NCBI GenBank assembly: GCA_027080725.1
Contig: JALWRC010000104.1
Span: forward strand, 1 to 34,844
Length of the DNA stretch: 34,844 bases
DNA from: Saprospiraceae bacterium
GTDB taxonomy: Bacteria; Bacteroidota; Bacteroidia; Chitinophagales; Saprospiraceae
Direction: 5' to 3'
Positions 1-8,906 of the stretch are shown piece after piece. The notes under the pieces were generated by a model. It saw only the letters and a program-made list of their open reading frames with translations. It was not told where the DNA came from and did no database searches. Each line of letters opens with the position of its first letter. The stretch's first letter is position 1. The position numbers and the translations under genes were made by a program.

Positions 1-78
1 ACCATACCGAACAGAGTAGTTAAGCCCACCAGCGCCGATGGTACTATCCGCAAGGATGGGAGAGTAGGTCGCCGCCGG
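1..78 (+). rRNA. rrf: 5S ribosomal RNA, 3' part
   Basis: The window opens inside a 5S rRNA gene. The text carries the conserved 5S segments CCGAACAG and GTTAAGCCC, and the 3' part GGGAGAGTAGGTCGCCGCC. The end is placed at the GCCGCCGG before a T-run (79-85); the exact mature end may differ by a few bases. The 5' part, and presumably 23S and 16S rRNA, lie upstream of the window. A strong hairpin terminator follows. Confidence 0.93.
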
Positions 79-87
79 TTTTTTTCT

Positions 88-128
88 AAAAGCCTAATCA
101 GGATATCGTCTTGATTAGGCTTTTTTTT
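88..128. terminator. Intrinsic terminator of the rRNA operon, probably bidirectional
   Basis: A perfect 13-bp stem pairs AAAAGCCTAATCA (88-100) with TGATTAGGCTTTT (112-124) around an 11-base loop, and an 8-base T-run starts at 121. It ends the rRNA transcript on the plus strand. Read on the minus strand it also has a short T-run, so it could stop the araC-type transcript whose stop codon is at 143. Confidence 0.9.
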
Positions 129-142
129 GCCCCGGTGCTATT

Positions 143-1057
143 TTATTTGACGGGAATGCATAAGTCCACGATTGCTTTACCTTCGGGATGGGTGCGATGA
201 TCGTTGTAGTACACCTCAAATGGGTCTTTTTCTGCTTTGAGGTAGCCTTGTTCACTCATCCAAATAAACAGCCCCGTCCATGCCTTTTCGAAGTCCTTTG
301 GTTCGATCTCAAACCGACCAACAATACATTTCCCTCCCTCTAGAGTCGTTTGACTGATTACTCCTCCCGTCACAGCAGGACCGCTCAATAGGACGCCTGC
401 ACTCATACGGACCTTTTCGGGTGCAGTAACTTTAAAGCTGTCATGAAATATTCTTACAAATCGTGTGGTCTCCTCCATTAACCCATTGGCATTGGTCCAC
501 TTCAGTATGGAATGAAAGGCTTGCTCAATGTTTTTAATTCCTATGCAAGTGCTGTATGCCAAATGCATCGGCGGTAGTTCTTTAATGTCGATTTTTGCAT
601 TCATTTGTATCCATTGTATTAGTTGATCAATGATGCAAAGGTATTGTTGGTACTCCGTTGAACTTTGGCTTTTCTTGCTGTCTACTTGGCATTTCTTGCC
701 AACTTTATTGCGATATCGTGATTTATAGTTTGTCGGACTGACCCCAAAATGACGCTTAAATGCACGTGAATAGGAAGTGATATCTCCAAATCCATACTTG
801 TATGCCATCTCAGTAATGGTGATGTTCTTATGTCTTAGGTCTAATGCTGATTTTTCCAGACGTCTGCGATTGACGTATGCATGTAAGGGCTCTGATGTGA
901 GATATTTGAAGATTCTATGAAAATGGTATGGAGAGTAATGGGCGATTTCCGCTACCTTGGCCAAGGGAAGGTCTTCGCTCAAATGCTCATCAATATAACG
1001 AAATATTTCATTTATTCGCTGAATATATATCGCGTGGGTAGTATCATCTGGATTCAT
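143..1057 (-). CDS. AraC-family regulator with GyrI-like effector domain
   Basis: A 304-residue transcription factor. Residues about 12-110 form the double helix-turn-helix of the AraC/XylS family, with the typical stretches SPYHFHRIFK and YGFGDITSYSRAFKRHFG followed by SPTNYK. Residues about 155-304 resemble the GyrI-like (AraC effector-binding) domain, which in relatives such as Rob and BmrR-type regulators binds small, often cationic or hydrophobic molecules. The start is an ATG, 22 bases after the stop of the upstream 108-residue gene, so the two are probably co-transcribed. The gene ends 15 bases from the rRNA terminator. No drug efflux pump or detoxification gene lies beside it, so the inducer and targets are unknown. 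Confidence 0.9.
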   Translation of the reverse strand: MNPDDTTHAIYIQRINEIFRYIDEHLSEDLPLAKVAEIAHYSPYHFHRIFKYLTSEPLHAYVNRRRLEKSALDLRHKNITITEMAYKYGFGDITSYSRAFKRHFGVSPTNYKSRYRNKVGKKCQVDSKKSQSSTEYQQYLCIIDQLIQWIQMNAKIDIKELPPMHLAYSTCIGIKNIEQAFHSILKWTNANGLMEETTRFVRIFHDSFKVTAPEKVRMSAGVLLSGPAVTGGVISQTTLEGGKCIVGRFEIEPKDFEKAWTGLFIWMSEQGYLKAEKDPFEVYYNDHRTHPEGKAIVDLCIPVK

Positions 1058-1079
1058 TTAGGGAAATATTTCCGGAAGA

Positions 1080-1406
1080 CTATGATTTCTCCTCCCAGTA
1101 CTGTGGCTTGGTGATCTCTCCTTTTTGCTCCCAGAATGCTGGTGTTACGATATGTCCATCAGGTGTCCGAAGCCGTCGCTGGTAAATCCAAATAACCGGA
1201 TTAAATGTCATATCGGTTACTGCGACCGTATAAAGAAGTGGATCCCCTTCCTTTTTTATGGGCTCCTCCTTAATACGAACATCAAATCCGTTGTGCTCTA
1301 ACAGAGCCTGTAGAAAATTCTTTCGCTCTTCACTTATTTTTTTCTCCACAAACGTCACCCTTGTTCCGTCCAGTTCGCCAAATTGATGTTTCGCTTGAAT
1401 GCTCAT
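1080..1406 (-). CDS. Small unknown protein
   Basis: A 108-residue soluble protein that I do not recognise. It has no signal peptide or membrane segment. It is rich in charged residues, with a KKISEERKNF stretch near residue 22 and an aromatic C-terminal half containing VIWIYQRRLRTPDG. A predicted alpha/beta fold is plausible but unproven. It lies between nuoN (77 bases upstream on the same strand) and the AraC-type regulator (22 bases downstream). It is probably the first gene of a two-gene unit with that regulator, or the tail of the nuo transcript, since no clear terminator separates it from nuoN. Composition is like that of its neighbours. It is likely real, because its frame is open and tightly packed between same-strand genes. 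Confidence 0.65.
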   Translation of the reverse strand: MSIQAKHQFGELDGTRVTFVEKKISEERKNFLQALLEHNGFDVRIKEEPIKKEGDPLLYTVAVTDMTFNPVIWIYQRRLRTPDGHIVTPAFWEQKGEITKPQYWEEKS

Positions 1407-1454
1407 ATCTCGTTTATTTTGCTGAATTCATTGTTATTTTCTGCCTGTAGTGTA

Positions 1455-1466
1455 CCATTTCATACC
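1455..1466 (-). repeat. GGTATGAAATGG word, copy 1 (after nuoN)
   Basis: Exact copy of the over-represented 12-mer RGTATGAAATGG, on the minus strand 17 bases after the nuoN stop codon. It lies in the spacer before the 108-residue gene. No hairpin partner is visible here. Confidence 0.7.
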
Positions 1467-1482
1467 AGATAATCTGCCTCGT

Positions 1483-2913
1483 CTAAAGCCAAGATTGTGT
1501 CAATCCGAGCACAAAACTGTACACTGGACTGTAGAGCCCTAAAATCATGATCCCCGCGACGCAGATGAGGAGTCCGATCCGCATCATATTACCCGATTTG
1601 GTGGTAGGGATGGGAGTATCGCTCGTCCGCAATAACATCGCTCTGATGGGGAGTAGATAGTAGTAAAGGGATATCGTGACATTAATGACTGCAATGATAA
1701 GAAGGATGTAATACCCCTTGCCGGCAGCGGCCGAGAATAGGAAAAATTTTCCGAAAAATCCGGCTACCGGCGGTATGCCCGCCAATGAGAACAACGCAAG
1801 TACCAGGACCAGGCTCAACTTAGGATTGGTCCTGTACAGGCCGGTGTAATCCGTCATATCCTCCTTCCCCGATTCATCCTTTATCGCTTGAATTACTCCG
1901 AAGGCTCCAAGGTTAGTGAATACGTATATCAATACAAAATAAATAACCGTGGCGGCACCTACCGCCCCGCCGGCCAGGATGCCCAAAAGGATAAATCCGG
2001 CTTGGGCAATGGAGGAGAAAGCTAAAAATCGTTTCATATTCGTTTGTCGCAACGCAAACAGGTTGCCGATCGTCATCGTTAACACGGCAAGGATATATAA
2101 AACCATCTTCCATGCATCACTCAAGTCCTTGAAAACGGTCAGCAGTAGTATCATGAGGATGAATACAGAGGCGGCCTTGGAAACCACGCTCAGCAATGAA
2201 GTGATAGCGATAGGGGCTCCTTCGTACACATCCGGTGCCCAAAAGTGAAAAGGAACTAAAGAAATCTTGAAGGCCAAACCCGATAAAAAGAGGATAAACC
2301 CGAACACCAGAAGCGGTTCGTGGTAATAAGCGCTCAAAAATCCATCAAAGTACAAAGTGCCCGTTACGGCATACATTAGGGAGATACCATAAAGCATAAT
2401 TCCGGAGGCCAATCCCGCCAAAAGCACGAGTTTTATACCCGCTTCCGTCGATCGCATTTCCTTGAGCTGGAAGGCTGCCATGGCTGCGATGGGGAGCGTC
2501 GAGAGTTCGAAACCTATAAAGAACATGATGAAATCTCCTGCCGAAATTAAAAAATACATCCCACTCAAGACGGCAAAGAGCAACATGTAAAAGGCATTGG
2601 CCATGCCATTGGGCAGTAGGGTAGTCTTAACCCAATCGTAACTTTGGAATAGGATAATGAGCACAGCCACATTGAGAATTGCTTTCATGAAATGCATCAT
2701 CTCGTTGGTCCGGTACATCCCTCCAAAGAGGGTGGCCTTATCACCGGGAATAAAACTCATGGCGGTGTGAAGTACAAACAGCCCAATGGCGATGGGAATT
2801 AGCATCGAAAGCTGCTTTTTATCCACCAGAATCTCACCGGCCAGCAAGAGTATCAGTATTCCTATAATACTCCATTCGTCCCGCATGATAGTCACGATAT
2901 CTATCCAATTCAT
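1483..2913 (-). CDS. nuoN: NADH-quinone oxidoreductase subunit N
   Basis: A 476-residue integral membrane protein with about 14 hydrophobic segments, one of the three antiporter-like proton-pumping subunits of complex I. The NuoN/proton antiporter family shows in the stretches MFFIGFELSTLPIAAMAAF (the conserved membrane Glu), FKISLVPFHFWAPDVYEGAP (conserved Lys and His) and FSLAGIPPVAGFFGKFFLF. Length is normal for the family. It is the last nuo gene of the long minus-strand unit, 38 bases after nuoM. The ATG start is chosen because it gives a full first membrane helix. A copy of the GGTATGAAATGG word lies just after the stop, and no classical hairpin terminator is visible. Confidence 0.97.
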   Translation of the reverse strand: MNWIDIVTIMRDEWSIIGILILLLAGEILVDKKQLSMLIPIAIGLFVLHTAMSFIPGDKATLFGGMYRTNEMMHFMKAILNVAVLIILFQSYDWVKTTLLPNGMANAFYMLLFAVLSGMYFLISAGDFIMFFIGFELSTLPIAAMAAFQLKEMRSTEAGIKLVLLAGLASGIMLYGISLMYAVTGTLYFDGFLSAYYHEPLLVFGFILFLSGLAFKISLVPFHFWAPDVYEGAPIAITSLLSVVSKAASVFILMILLLTVFKDLSDAWKMVLYILAVLTMTIGNLFALRQTNMKRFLAFSSIAQAGFILLGILAGGAVGAATVIYFVLIYVFTNLGAFGVIQAIKDESGKEDMTDYTGLYRTNPKLSLVLVLALFSLAGIPPVAGFFGKFFLFSAAAGKGYYILLIIAVINVTISLYYYLLPIRAMLLRTSDTPIPTTKSGNMMRIGLLICVAGIMILGLYSPVYSFVLGLTQSWL

Positions 2914-2951
2914 GATTGTTGTTTTTCTGTTTTTATAATCGCCATTTGTTA

Positions 2952-4454
2952 TTAGAGGGCTCCTTTTTGTATCAATTCGATTAATGGAGTGACACTTTCA
3001 TTGATGAGTTTGTAGAGGCCCCCCGGAGCGACCCCTATACCTATGATACAGGCCAGCAGAATGATGGCCGCGGTCTTTTCATACCATCTTGCCTTATCCA
3101 TTTGCTTGAATGCTTCGTTGGTGACAGGGCCCATTAGCATTTTACCCACGACTCTTAGGATATAGACGGCGGTCACGACGATGGAGAGGACTGCCATGAT
3201 GGTCAATACCCGTTCGAGTGTGCCGGAATGCTGAAATGCTCCGACAAATATGGCCAACTCGGCCGCAAAACCACTCATCCCCGGTAGCCCCAACGAAGCC
3301 ATTCCGACCATGACATACATCATCCCAATAAAGGGTATAATCTTCAATAATCCCCCCATTTTGGTGACATCGCGGGTATGTGTTCGCTCGTAAACCATTC
3401 CGATTAAAGCGAAGAACAAGGCGGTAATCAATCCGTGGGAAATCATTTGGAGGACCGAACCCGACCAGGACACCACGTCCATGAGCAATAGAGCAAAGAG
3501 CACCAATGCCAGGTGACTTACAGAGGAGTAGGCGTTGATATATTTGAGGTCGGTTTGACGCAATGCCCCAAATGCTCCGTACAGGATGCCGCCACCTGCC
3601 AAGATCATAAATATCCACCCGATCTCATGCGCTGCCGTAGGCATCAAAAGTAGTGCGACCCGAAAGACGCCGTACCCTCCCATCTTCATCAATACGCCTG
3701 CGTGTAGCATCGAGACGGCCGTGGGGGCAGATGCGTGCCCGTCCGGGGACCAGGTATGAAATGGAAACATGGCTCCTAGTACGGCAAACCCCACAAACAC
3801 AAAGGGGAAAAAGAAGAGTTGATCCATATGCTCCATTGGTGCTTGCGCGATCGCCATCATGCTAAAGGTGTGATGCCCCTCGACCATAGGCGAATGAAAG
3901 TACAATCCCAATATCCCTACCAGCAGCAATGCAGAGGCGCCCATCAACATCAAGGTCAGTTTCATAGCCGCATATTCCCTGGGGCCGCTTCCCCAGATGC
4001 CGATCAGGAGGTACATGGGGATGACGGCCAATTCGTAGAAGAGGAACATCGTAAACAGATCAAGGGAAATGAAAAAACCAAAAACACCTGTAGATAATAC
4101 GATTAGAGAGACGAAGAACTCCTTGGGGAGCTCTTTCACTCGCCAGGAGACAAAAACTCCGGTCAAGGTGATAATAGCCGTGAGAATAATCATGGCTACG
4201 GAGATGCCATCGACCCCTATTTCATAGTTGATATTCCATGGCTTGAACCATTCGACGGTGCGCCGGAATAACATCGTTTCCCCACCTGCTTCAGCTCTTT
4301 CTGTCAGATACCGGGTCAGGAGATAAATCGAATAAACGGTTTGTATTCCCATTCCCACCGCCGAAATGGTACGGTAACTTTTTTGCCCCTTCGCAAATAT
4401 TAGAGCGAGGACTGTAAGCGTCGGGATGATGATGAGTATAGTTAAGATATCCAT
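2952..4454 (-). CDS. nuoM: NADH-quinone oxidoreductase subunit M
   Basis: A 500-residue antiporter-like subunit of complex I with about 14 membrane segments. Family marks include FYELAVIPMYLLIGIWG (with the functional Glu), GAMFPFHTWSPDGHASAPT (the conserved HTW..PDAH-like loop), and LGLPGMSGFAAELAIF. It pumps protons across the inner membrane together with NuoL and NuoN. Length is usual. It lies between nuoL (21 bases upstream) and nuoN. Inside the gene, at 3753-3764, sits an exact GGTATGAAATGG word on the opposite strand, encoding part of the conserved P-F-H-T. Confidence 0.97.
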   Translation of the reverse strand: MDILTILIIIPTLTVLALIFAKGQKSYRTISAVGMGIQTVYSIYLLTRYLTERAEAGGETMLFRRTVEWFKPWNINYEIGVDGISVAMIILTAIITLTGVFVSWRVKELPKEFFVSLIVLSTGVFGFFISLDLFTMFLFYELAVIPMYLLIGIWGSGPREYAAMKLTLMLMGASALLLVGILGLYFHSPMVEGHHTFSMMAIAQAPMEHMDQLFFFPFVFVGFAVLGAMFPFHTWSPDGHASAPTAVSMLHAGVLMKMGGYGVFRVALLLMPTAAHEIGWIFMILAGGGILYGAFGALRQTDLKYINAYSSVSHLALVLFALLLMDVVSWSGSVLQMISHGLITALFFALIGMVYERTHTRDVTKMGGLLKIIPFIGMMYVMVGMASLGLPGMSGFAAELAIFVGAFQHSGTLERVLTIMAVLSIVVTAVYILRVVGKMLMGPVTNEAFKQMDKARWYEKTAAIILLACIIGIGVAPGGLYKLINESVTPLIELIQKGAL

Positions 4455-4475
4455 ATTCCTGAGTATTGACTTGGA

Positions 4476-6395
4476 TTAGATAGTTGGTATGAAATAGTTG
4501 AATAAGACGACAAAGAAAATGACGGCAATCAGAATCCCAAAGGCGTACACCTGAAAATCCCCGGATTGGATCCTTTTAATCCCCTTCGAAAGACCTACGG
4601 TAGTGTTGCCGATTAGATTCATCGTCCCATCCACAATATGGCGGTCAAACCAGGCGACCGGTGCAGCAATACGCTTTAAGATTACTTCGCGCATGATACC
4701 GAGGTAAAGCTCATCCATGTAAAATTTGTTTTTGACCGTCTTGTACACGAATCCTAGTGAATGGGATATTTTGTCCGGTGCGTCAGAGGGCTTTCTGTAC
4801 AGCAAGTATGCGGTGATGATACCTATAACTCCAATTCCCACCGAAGCTGCCGCCATCATCATATCAAAATGTATGTGGAGCGGACGAAGGTCCGACGTGA
4901 CCCATTCATTGAAGGGCAATAATCCCAAAACGACGCTGCCTGCCGCCAGGACAATCAGGGGGATTTTCATAGACCAAACCGGGTCGTGCGGCTTATGGTC
5001 ATAGTCTCTGTTGCGTCCCCAAAATGCCATGAAATAAATCCGGAACATGTAGAAAGCTGTCAAACCGGCAGTGATGTACCCTGTGAAATAGATGAGTTTA
5101 TTGTGCTCATAAGCCGCTTCCAGAATCATGTCCTTGCTGAAGAAACCGGCAAAGGGCGGCACGCCGGATATCGCCAAGCAAGCGATTAAGAAGGTGATGT
5201 TGGTCATCGGCATGTATTTTCTCAATCCTCCCATATCCTTTAGCGAATTGGAATGCACCGCATGAATAATCGCCCCGGCACCTAAAAACAATAAGGCCTT
5301 AAATGCCGCATGGGTAAATAAGTGAAACATGGAGGCAGTATATCCCAGTCCTTCCTCTCCATAACCGGAAACGCCCAACCCCATCATCATATATCCGATT
5401 TGAGACATGGTCGAAAAGGCAAGCACGCGCTTGATGTCCATCTGTGTCATGGCTATAATGGCTGCAAATAAACTCGAAAAAGTGCCCACTACCGCTACGA
5501 CATGAAGGGCAAAACCGTCATCCGACCCATGGAAGGCCGGAAACAATCGAGCGACGAGATACACTCCGGCCACCACCATCGTAGCGGCATGGATCAAAGC
5601 AGAGACCGGCGTCGGGCCTTCCATCGCATCGGGTAACCAAATATGCAAGGGGAACATGGCGGATTTGCCGGCACCACCTACAAAAATCAACATCAATCCC
5701 CATGTCAGGGCCGATAGCCCCATAAATACAGGAATGGAAGAGTTGGCGGCTTGAATGGCGGCGATGTTGTTGAGGTCTTCAAATTTGAAACTTCCCGAAT
5801 AGTACGAATACAAGAGTATCCCGATAAGGAAAAAAACATCGGCAAAACGCGTAACTATAAAAGCCTTAAGCGCTGCACGGACTGCCGAAGGTTTGTCGTA
5901 GTAGTACCCGATGAGAAGGAAGGAGGATACTCCGACAAGCTCCCAGAACATATAGGTTTGCACCAAATTAGGAGCGAGCACCAGTCCCAGCATCGAAAAG
6001 CTAAACAGACCTAACCAGGCAAAATACCTGTTGCGTCCTTCTTCTTCCGACATATACCCCACGCTGTAAAGATGGACCAAAAAAGAAATAGTCGTCACGA
6101 CGACGAGCATCATGATAGATATGGGATCGAGGTATACCCCCATATCTATGGCCAATTTGTCCGTAATGTGCATCCAGGTGGACTGCCAGGCCAAAATGGG
6201 TTGGTACCCTTCGGCGGAGGTAGTACCGAAAAAGTACCGTCCTGCCGTCAGGTAAGATAACAGGGCTGCCACTCCGAGAGCAGAGGTGCCAATCACTCCC
6301 GATAACTTCTTGGGCAGACGGTTGTACAATACTCCATTAATCACAAAGGAAAGGAATGGCAGTAGCGGAATCCATATCGTATAACTCCAATTCAT
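4476..6395 (-). CDS. nuoL: NADH-quinone oxidoreductase subunit L
   Basis: A 639-residue subunit, the distal proton-pumping subunit of complex I. The signature MFWELVGVSSFLLIGYYY, the loop FPLHIWLPDAMEGPTPVSALIHAATMVVAG, and KALLFLGAGAIIHAVH are visible. The extended C-terminal part (residues about 480-639) fits the lateral helix and final membrane segment typical of NuoL. It lies 11 bases after nuoK. Near its 3' end (4486-4497) is a one-base variant of the repeated word, GGTATGAAATAG. Confidence 0.97.
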   Translation of the reverse strand: MNWSYTIWIPLLPFLSFVINGVLYNRLPKKLSGVIGTSALGVAALLSYLTAGRYFFGTTSAEGYQPILAWQSTWMHITDKLAIDMGVYLDPISIMMLVVVTTISFLVHLYSVGYMSEEEGRNRYFAWLGLFSFSMLGLVLAPNLVQTYMFWELVGVSSFLLIGYYYDKPSAVRAALKAFIVTRFADVFFLIGILLYSYYSGSFKFEDLNNIAAIQAANSSIPVFMGLSALTWGLMLIFVGGAGKSAMFPLHIWLPDAMEGPTPVSALIHAATMVVAGVYLVARLFPAFHGSDDGFALHVVAVVGTFSSLFAAIIAMTQMDIKRVLAFSTMSQIGYMMMGLGVSGYGEEGLGYTASMFHLFTHAAFKALLFLGAGAIIHAVHSNSLKDMGGLRKYMPMTNITFLIACLAISGVPPFAGFFSKDMILEAAYEHNKLIYFTGYITAGLTAFYMFRIYFMAFWGRNRDYDHKPHDPVWSMKIPLIVLAAGSVVLGLLPFNEWVTSDLRPLHIHFDMMMAAASVGIGVIGIITAYLLYRKPSDAPDKISHSLGFVYKTVKNKFYMDELYLGIMREVILKRIAAPVAWFDRHIVDGTMNLIGNTTVGLSKGIKRIQSGDFQVYAFGILIAVIFFVVLFNYFIPTI

Positions 6396-6406
6396 GGGTT
6401 CGTGTT

Positions 6407-6724
6407 TTAGTGTTTGAGCGTGGTGATTTCTTCCGGGTCTATACTATCCTTAAGCCGGTAAAGATTGAGGATGATGACCAAACCAATGGCGACCTCCACG
6501 GCGGCAACAGCCAAAATGAAGAAGGTGAAGAAGACGCCGTGCAAGTTGGTAGTGAAGACTAGCTTATTGATAAGGACAAAATTAATGGCTGCGGCATTGA
6601 TGATGATTTCGAGTGACATCAACACAGCAATCAGGTTTTTGCGGGTTACAAAGCCATACACCCCAATGAAAAACATGATCGACGTAACCAATAAAACATC
6701 CCCTATTTGAATACCTGTTTCCAT
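6407..6724 (-). CDS. nuoK: NADH-quinone oxidoreductase subunit K
   Basis: A 105-residue protein with three membrane helices, the NuoK (Mrp/MnhC-like) subunit of complex I. The conserved membrane acidic residues appear in VLMSLEIIINAAAINF and FFILAVAAVEVAIGLVI. Length matches the family (about 100). It lies 5 bases downstream of nuoJ and 11 bases upstream of nuoL, so translation is probably coupled. Confidence 0.96.
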   Translation of the reverse strand: METGIQIGDVLLVTSIMFFIGVYGFVTRKNLIAVLMSLEIIINAAAINFVLINKLVFTTNLHGVFFTFFILAVAAVEVAIGLVIILNLYRLKDSIDPEEITTLKH

Positions 6725-6729
6725 TTCGT

Positions 6730-7296
6730 TTATTGTTTTTTAGTTGAAGAAGAAACCGTCGTAGGTTGTCCGGACTTTAATCGCTTCTTTAAATGCGGAA
6801 TCCCCCCCTTAGCGATTGTGATGGCAGCGATTATCCCTGCCAATAGAAGAATAGAGATCACCTCGAAGGGGAGTACAAAGCCCCCATCTCCGTAATGGAG
6901 CATGTCGGCACCCATTTTCGAGACCCGGTCGTCGAGGTTGCCTATCTTGGGTTTAAACGTATGTGTGGTAAATTGAAAGAAGCTGATGGTGATGCCTATC
7001 ATGGCGGCCAACCAACCGAGAATCATGTGTTTTTTGTCCGGTACCGGTAGGCCAAATCCTACGTGATGCGTCAGGAGAATAGCGATCACAATAAGGACCA
7101 TAATGCCTCCCGCATACACGGTCAATTGTATGGCTCCAAGAAAATTGAGGTTGAATAAAAAGTATAACCCCGCGGTGGCCATAAGCACACCAAGCAGATA
7201 AATCGCCGAGCGAATAATCTTCGTGGAGGTAACACTCATCAGACTGAATACAATCATGATGAAGGCCAAAATGTAAAAAATAATTCTTTCAGTCAT
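6730..7296 (-). CDS. nuoJ: NADH-quinone oxidoreductase subunit J
   Basis: A 188-residue membrane protein with about five helices. It matches NuoJ, including the stretch AIYLLGVLMATAGLYFLFNLNFLGAIQLTVYAGGIMVLIVIAILL, given here only as the family landmark around residues 31-75. The C-terminus (residues about 165-188) is a short basic and Ser/Thr-rich tail. NuoJ forms part of the link between the quinone site and the antiporter subunits. It is 11 bases after nuoI and 5 bases before nuoK. Confidence 0.95.
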   Translation of the reverse strand: MTERIIFYILAFIMIVFSLMSVTSTKIIRSAIYLLGVLMATAGLYFLFNLNFLGAIQLTVYAGGIMVLIVIAILLTHHVGFGLPVPDKKHMILGWLAAMIGITISFFQFTTHTFKPKIGNLDDRVSKMGADMLHYGDGGFVLPFEVISILLLAGIIAAITIAKGGIPHLKKRLKSGQPTTVSSSTKKQ

Positions 7297-7307
7297 GCGT
7301 ATAGATT

Positions 7308-7784
7308 TTATTCTTCTACCCCTGCCATCAATTTCGAGCCGGGTTTGTTGAGTACAAAAGTGAGGTCCGACCGGTCATAGGCTGCCAATTCAAATTCGTG
7401 CGTCATTACGATGGCATCCGTCGGGCAAGCCACAATACACAGATTACACATCGTACACATCGAAAGATGGTAGATATGCTTTTCGATGGCTTTCTTTTTC
7501 TTCCCCGTCTCCGGATTGAGGACCCGGTCCCAGATGATTTCTATCGAACCATTGGGGCAGGCTATTTCACATGCTTGACAGCCGGTACACCGGTGCTCAT
7601 TGTTTTCGTTGTGCGGCATATCTACCCGTCCCCGGAAGCGTTCGGGAAAAGTTAAGGTATCCCGGTTGTCCGGATACTGTTGGGTAATGATTTCTTTTCG
7701 AGCGTTAAAGAAATATTTGCCCGTGACCTTCATCCCGGTGAGGAGGGTCTTAAAGCCGTGTATGATATCAGAGAAGTATCCCAT
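7308..7784 (-). CDS. nuoI: NADH-quinone oxidoreductase subunit I, 2[4Fe-4S]
   Basis: A 158-residue ferredoxin-like subunit of the peripheral arm. Two complete CX2CX2CX3CP motifs are visible: C66, C69, C72, C76 and C110, C113, C116, C120. In complex I these bind clusters N6a and N6b, which pass electrons to N2 in NuoB. In complexes lacking NuoEFG, this subunit is a likely docking point for ferredoxin (known for photosynthetic NDH-1; inferred here). It lies 15 bases after nuoH. Confidence 0.97.
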   Translation of the reverse strand: MGYFSDIIHGFKTLLTGMKVTGKYFFNARKEIITQQYPDNRDTLTFPERFRGRVDMPHNENNEHRCTGCQACEIACPNGSIEIIWDRVLNPETGKKKKAIEKHIYHLSMCTMCNLCIVACPTDAIVMTHEFELAAYDRSDLTFVLNKPGSKLMAGVEE

Positions 7785-7799
7785 TTGACATTTCGTTTT

Positions 7800-8876
7800 T
7801 TATAAATACCAGCCCTTCCATACAAAAAAGGCCATCAAGAGTATATTGAGTAAGTTGAGCGGAAGCAGATACTTCCACTCCAGTTTCATAAGTTGATCAA
7901 TTCTAAGTCTAGGGAAGGTCCAACGAAACCACATCATCAGAAAGATAATAAAGCCGGTTTTTATGAAAAACCACACCGGCCCCGGAATGTAATCCATGAT
8001 GTGGTTAAACCCCTCCAGGTCTCCGATATGAAATGGCATCCACCCTCCCAAAAAGACAGTGGCGGCAACAGCGGAGATGATAAACATATTGATGAACTCC
8101 GAGAGAAAGAAAAAGGCAAATTGAATCCCTGAATATTCGCTATGAAATCCGGCTCCCAACTCTGATTCGGCTTCTACCAAATCAAATGGTGTCCGGTTGG
8201 ATTCCGCAGTTCCCGAAATGATGAAGATGACAAAAGCTATAAACGCGGGTATATGCCCCTTGAATATGAGCCAATAATCAGATTGTGCTTGAACGACATC
8301 GGAGAAACGCAAGCTACCCACTAATAAAATCATGGTGAGCAAAGAAAGCCCAACGGACAATTCGTAACTGATCATCTGAGCTCCGCTTCTCAATGCCCCA
8401 ATTAAGGAGTATTTATTGTAACTGCCCCATCCGGCGATTAAGATGCCCAACACTCCTACGGAGGATACGGCGATTAGAAAGAAAACCCCAACATCTATGT
8501 CAAAGGCACTGAAACCCGCCCCCATAGGAATGACGGAGATCGCCATCAAGGAGGAGATAATGAGGAAATAGGGCGCTAAGGAATAGAGGAAATGATCGGC
8601 CTTTTTGGTTCCTATGGGCTCCTTGGCTACTAGCTTCAATGCGTCGGCGACGGTTTGGAGGAGGCCAAACGGACCTACGCGATTGGGGCCGAGGCGCACT
8701 TGAAAGAAGGCCGCAATCCGTCTTTCGAGGTACACCAACGCCAATCCGGCCACCGCAAAAAAAGCGAGGTAAGCCAGCCCGGTCAAGACCATCTCTGCGA
8801 TGTGTGCGGCACCCGGCGAAAACATCCCTAACAACCATTGGTGCACCGCCGCTGTAAATCTTTCTGTCCCATGCAT
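7800..8876 (-). CDS. nuoH: NADH-quinone oxidoreductase subunit H
   Basis: A 358-residue membrane protein with eight or more helices that forms the quinone chamber with NuoB and NuoD. The family signature ERRIAAFFQVRLGPNRVGPF and the later stretch GTAESNRTPFDLVEAESELG, with its acidic residues, are clear. Length is slightly above that of E. coli NuoH (325), through an extra N-terminal stretch of about 25 residues. The key point is its neighbour: only 30 bases separate it from nuoD, so nuoE, nuoF and nuoG, which usually lie here, are missing from the unit. Confidence 0.97.
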   Translation of the reverse strand: MHGTERFTAAVHQWLLGMFSPGAAHIAEMVLTGLAYLAFFAVAGLALVYLERRIAAFFQVRLGPNRVGPFGLLQTVADALKLVAKEPIGTKKADHFLYSLAPYFLIISSLMAISVIPMGAGFSAFDIDVGVFFLIAVSSVGVLGILIAGWGSYNKYSLIGALRSGAQMISYELSVGLSLLTMILLVGSLRFSDVVQAQSDYWLIFKGHIPAFIAFVIFIISGTAESNRTPFDLVEAESELGAGFHSEYSGIQFAFFFLSEFINMFIISAVAATVFLGGWMPFHIGDLEGFNHIMDYIPGPVWFFIKTGFIIFLMMWFRWTFPRLRIDQLMKLEWKYLLPLNLLNILLMAFFVWKGWYL

Positions 8877-8906
8877 ACTGATTCGTATTGTATTTTAAAA
8901 GTAGGT

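Noticed and set aside
8500-8838. 112-codon frame on the minus strand within nuoH
   Set aside because: Out-of-frame shadow of nuoH; Arg/Pro-rich text with no family features.
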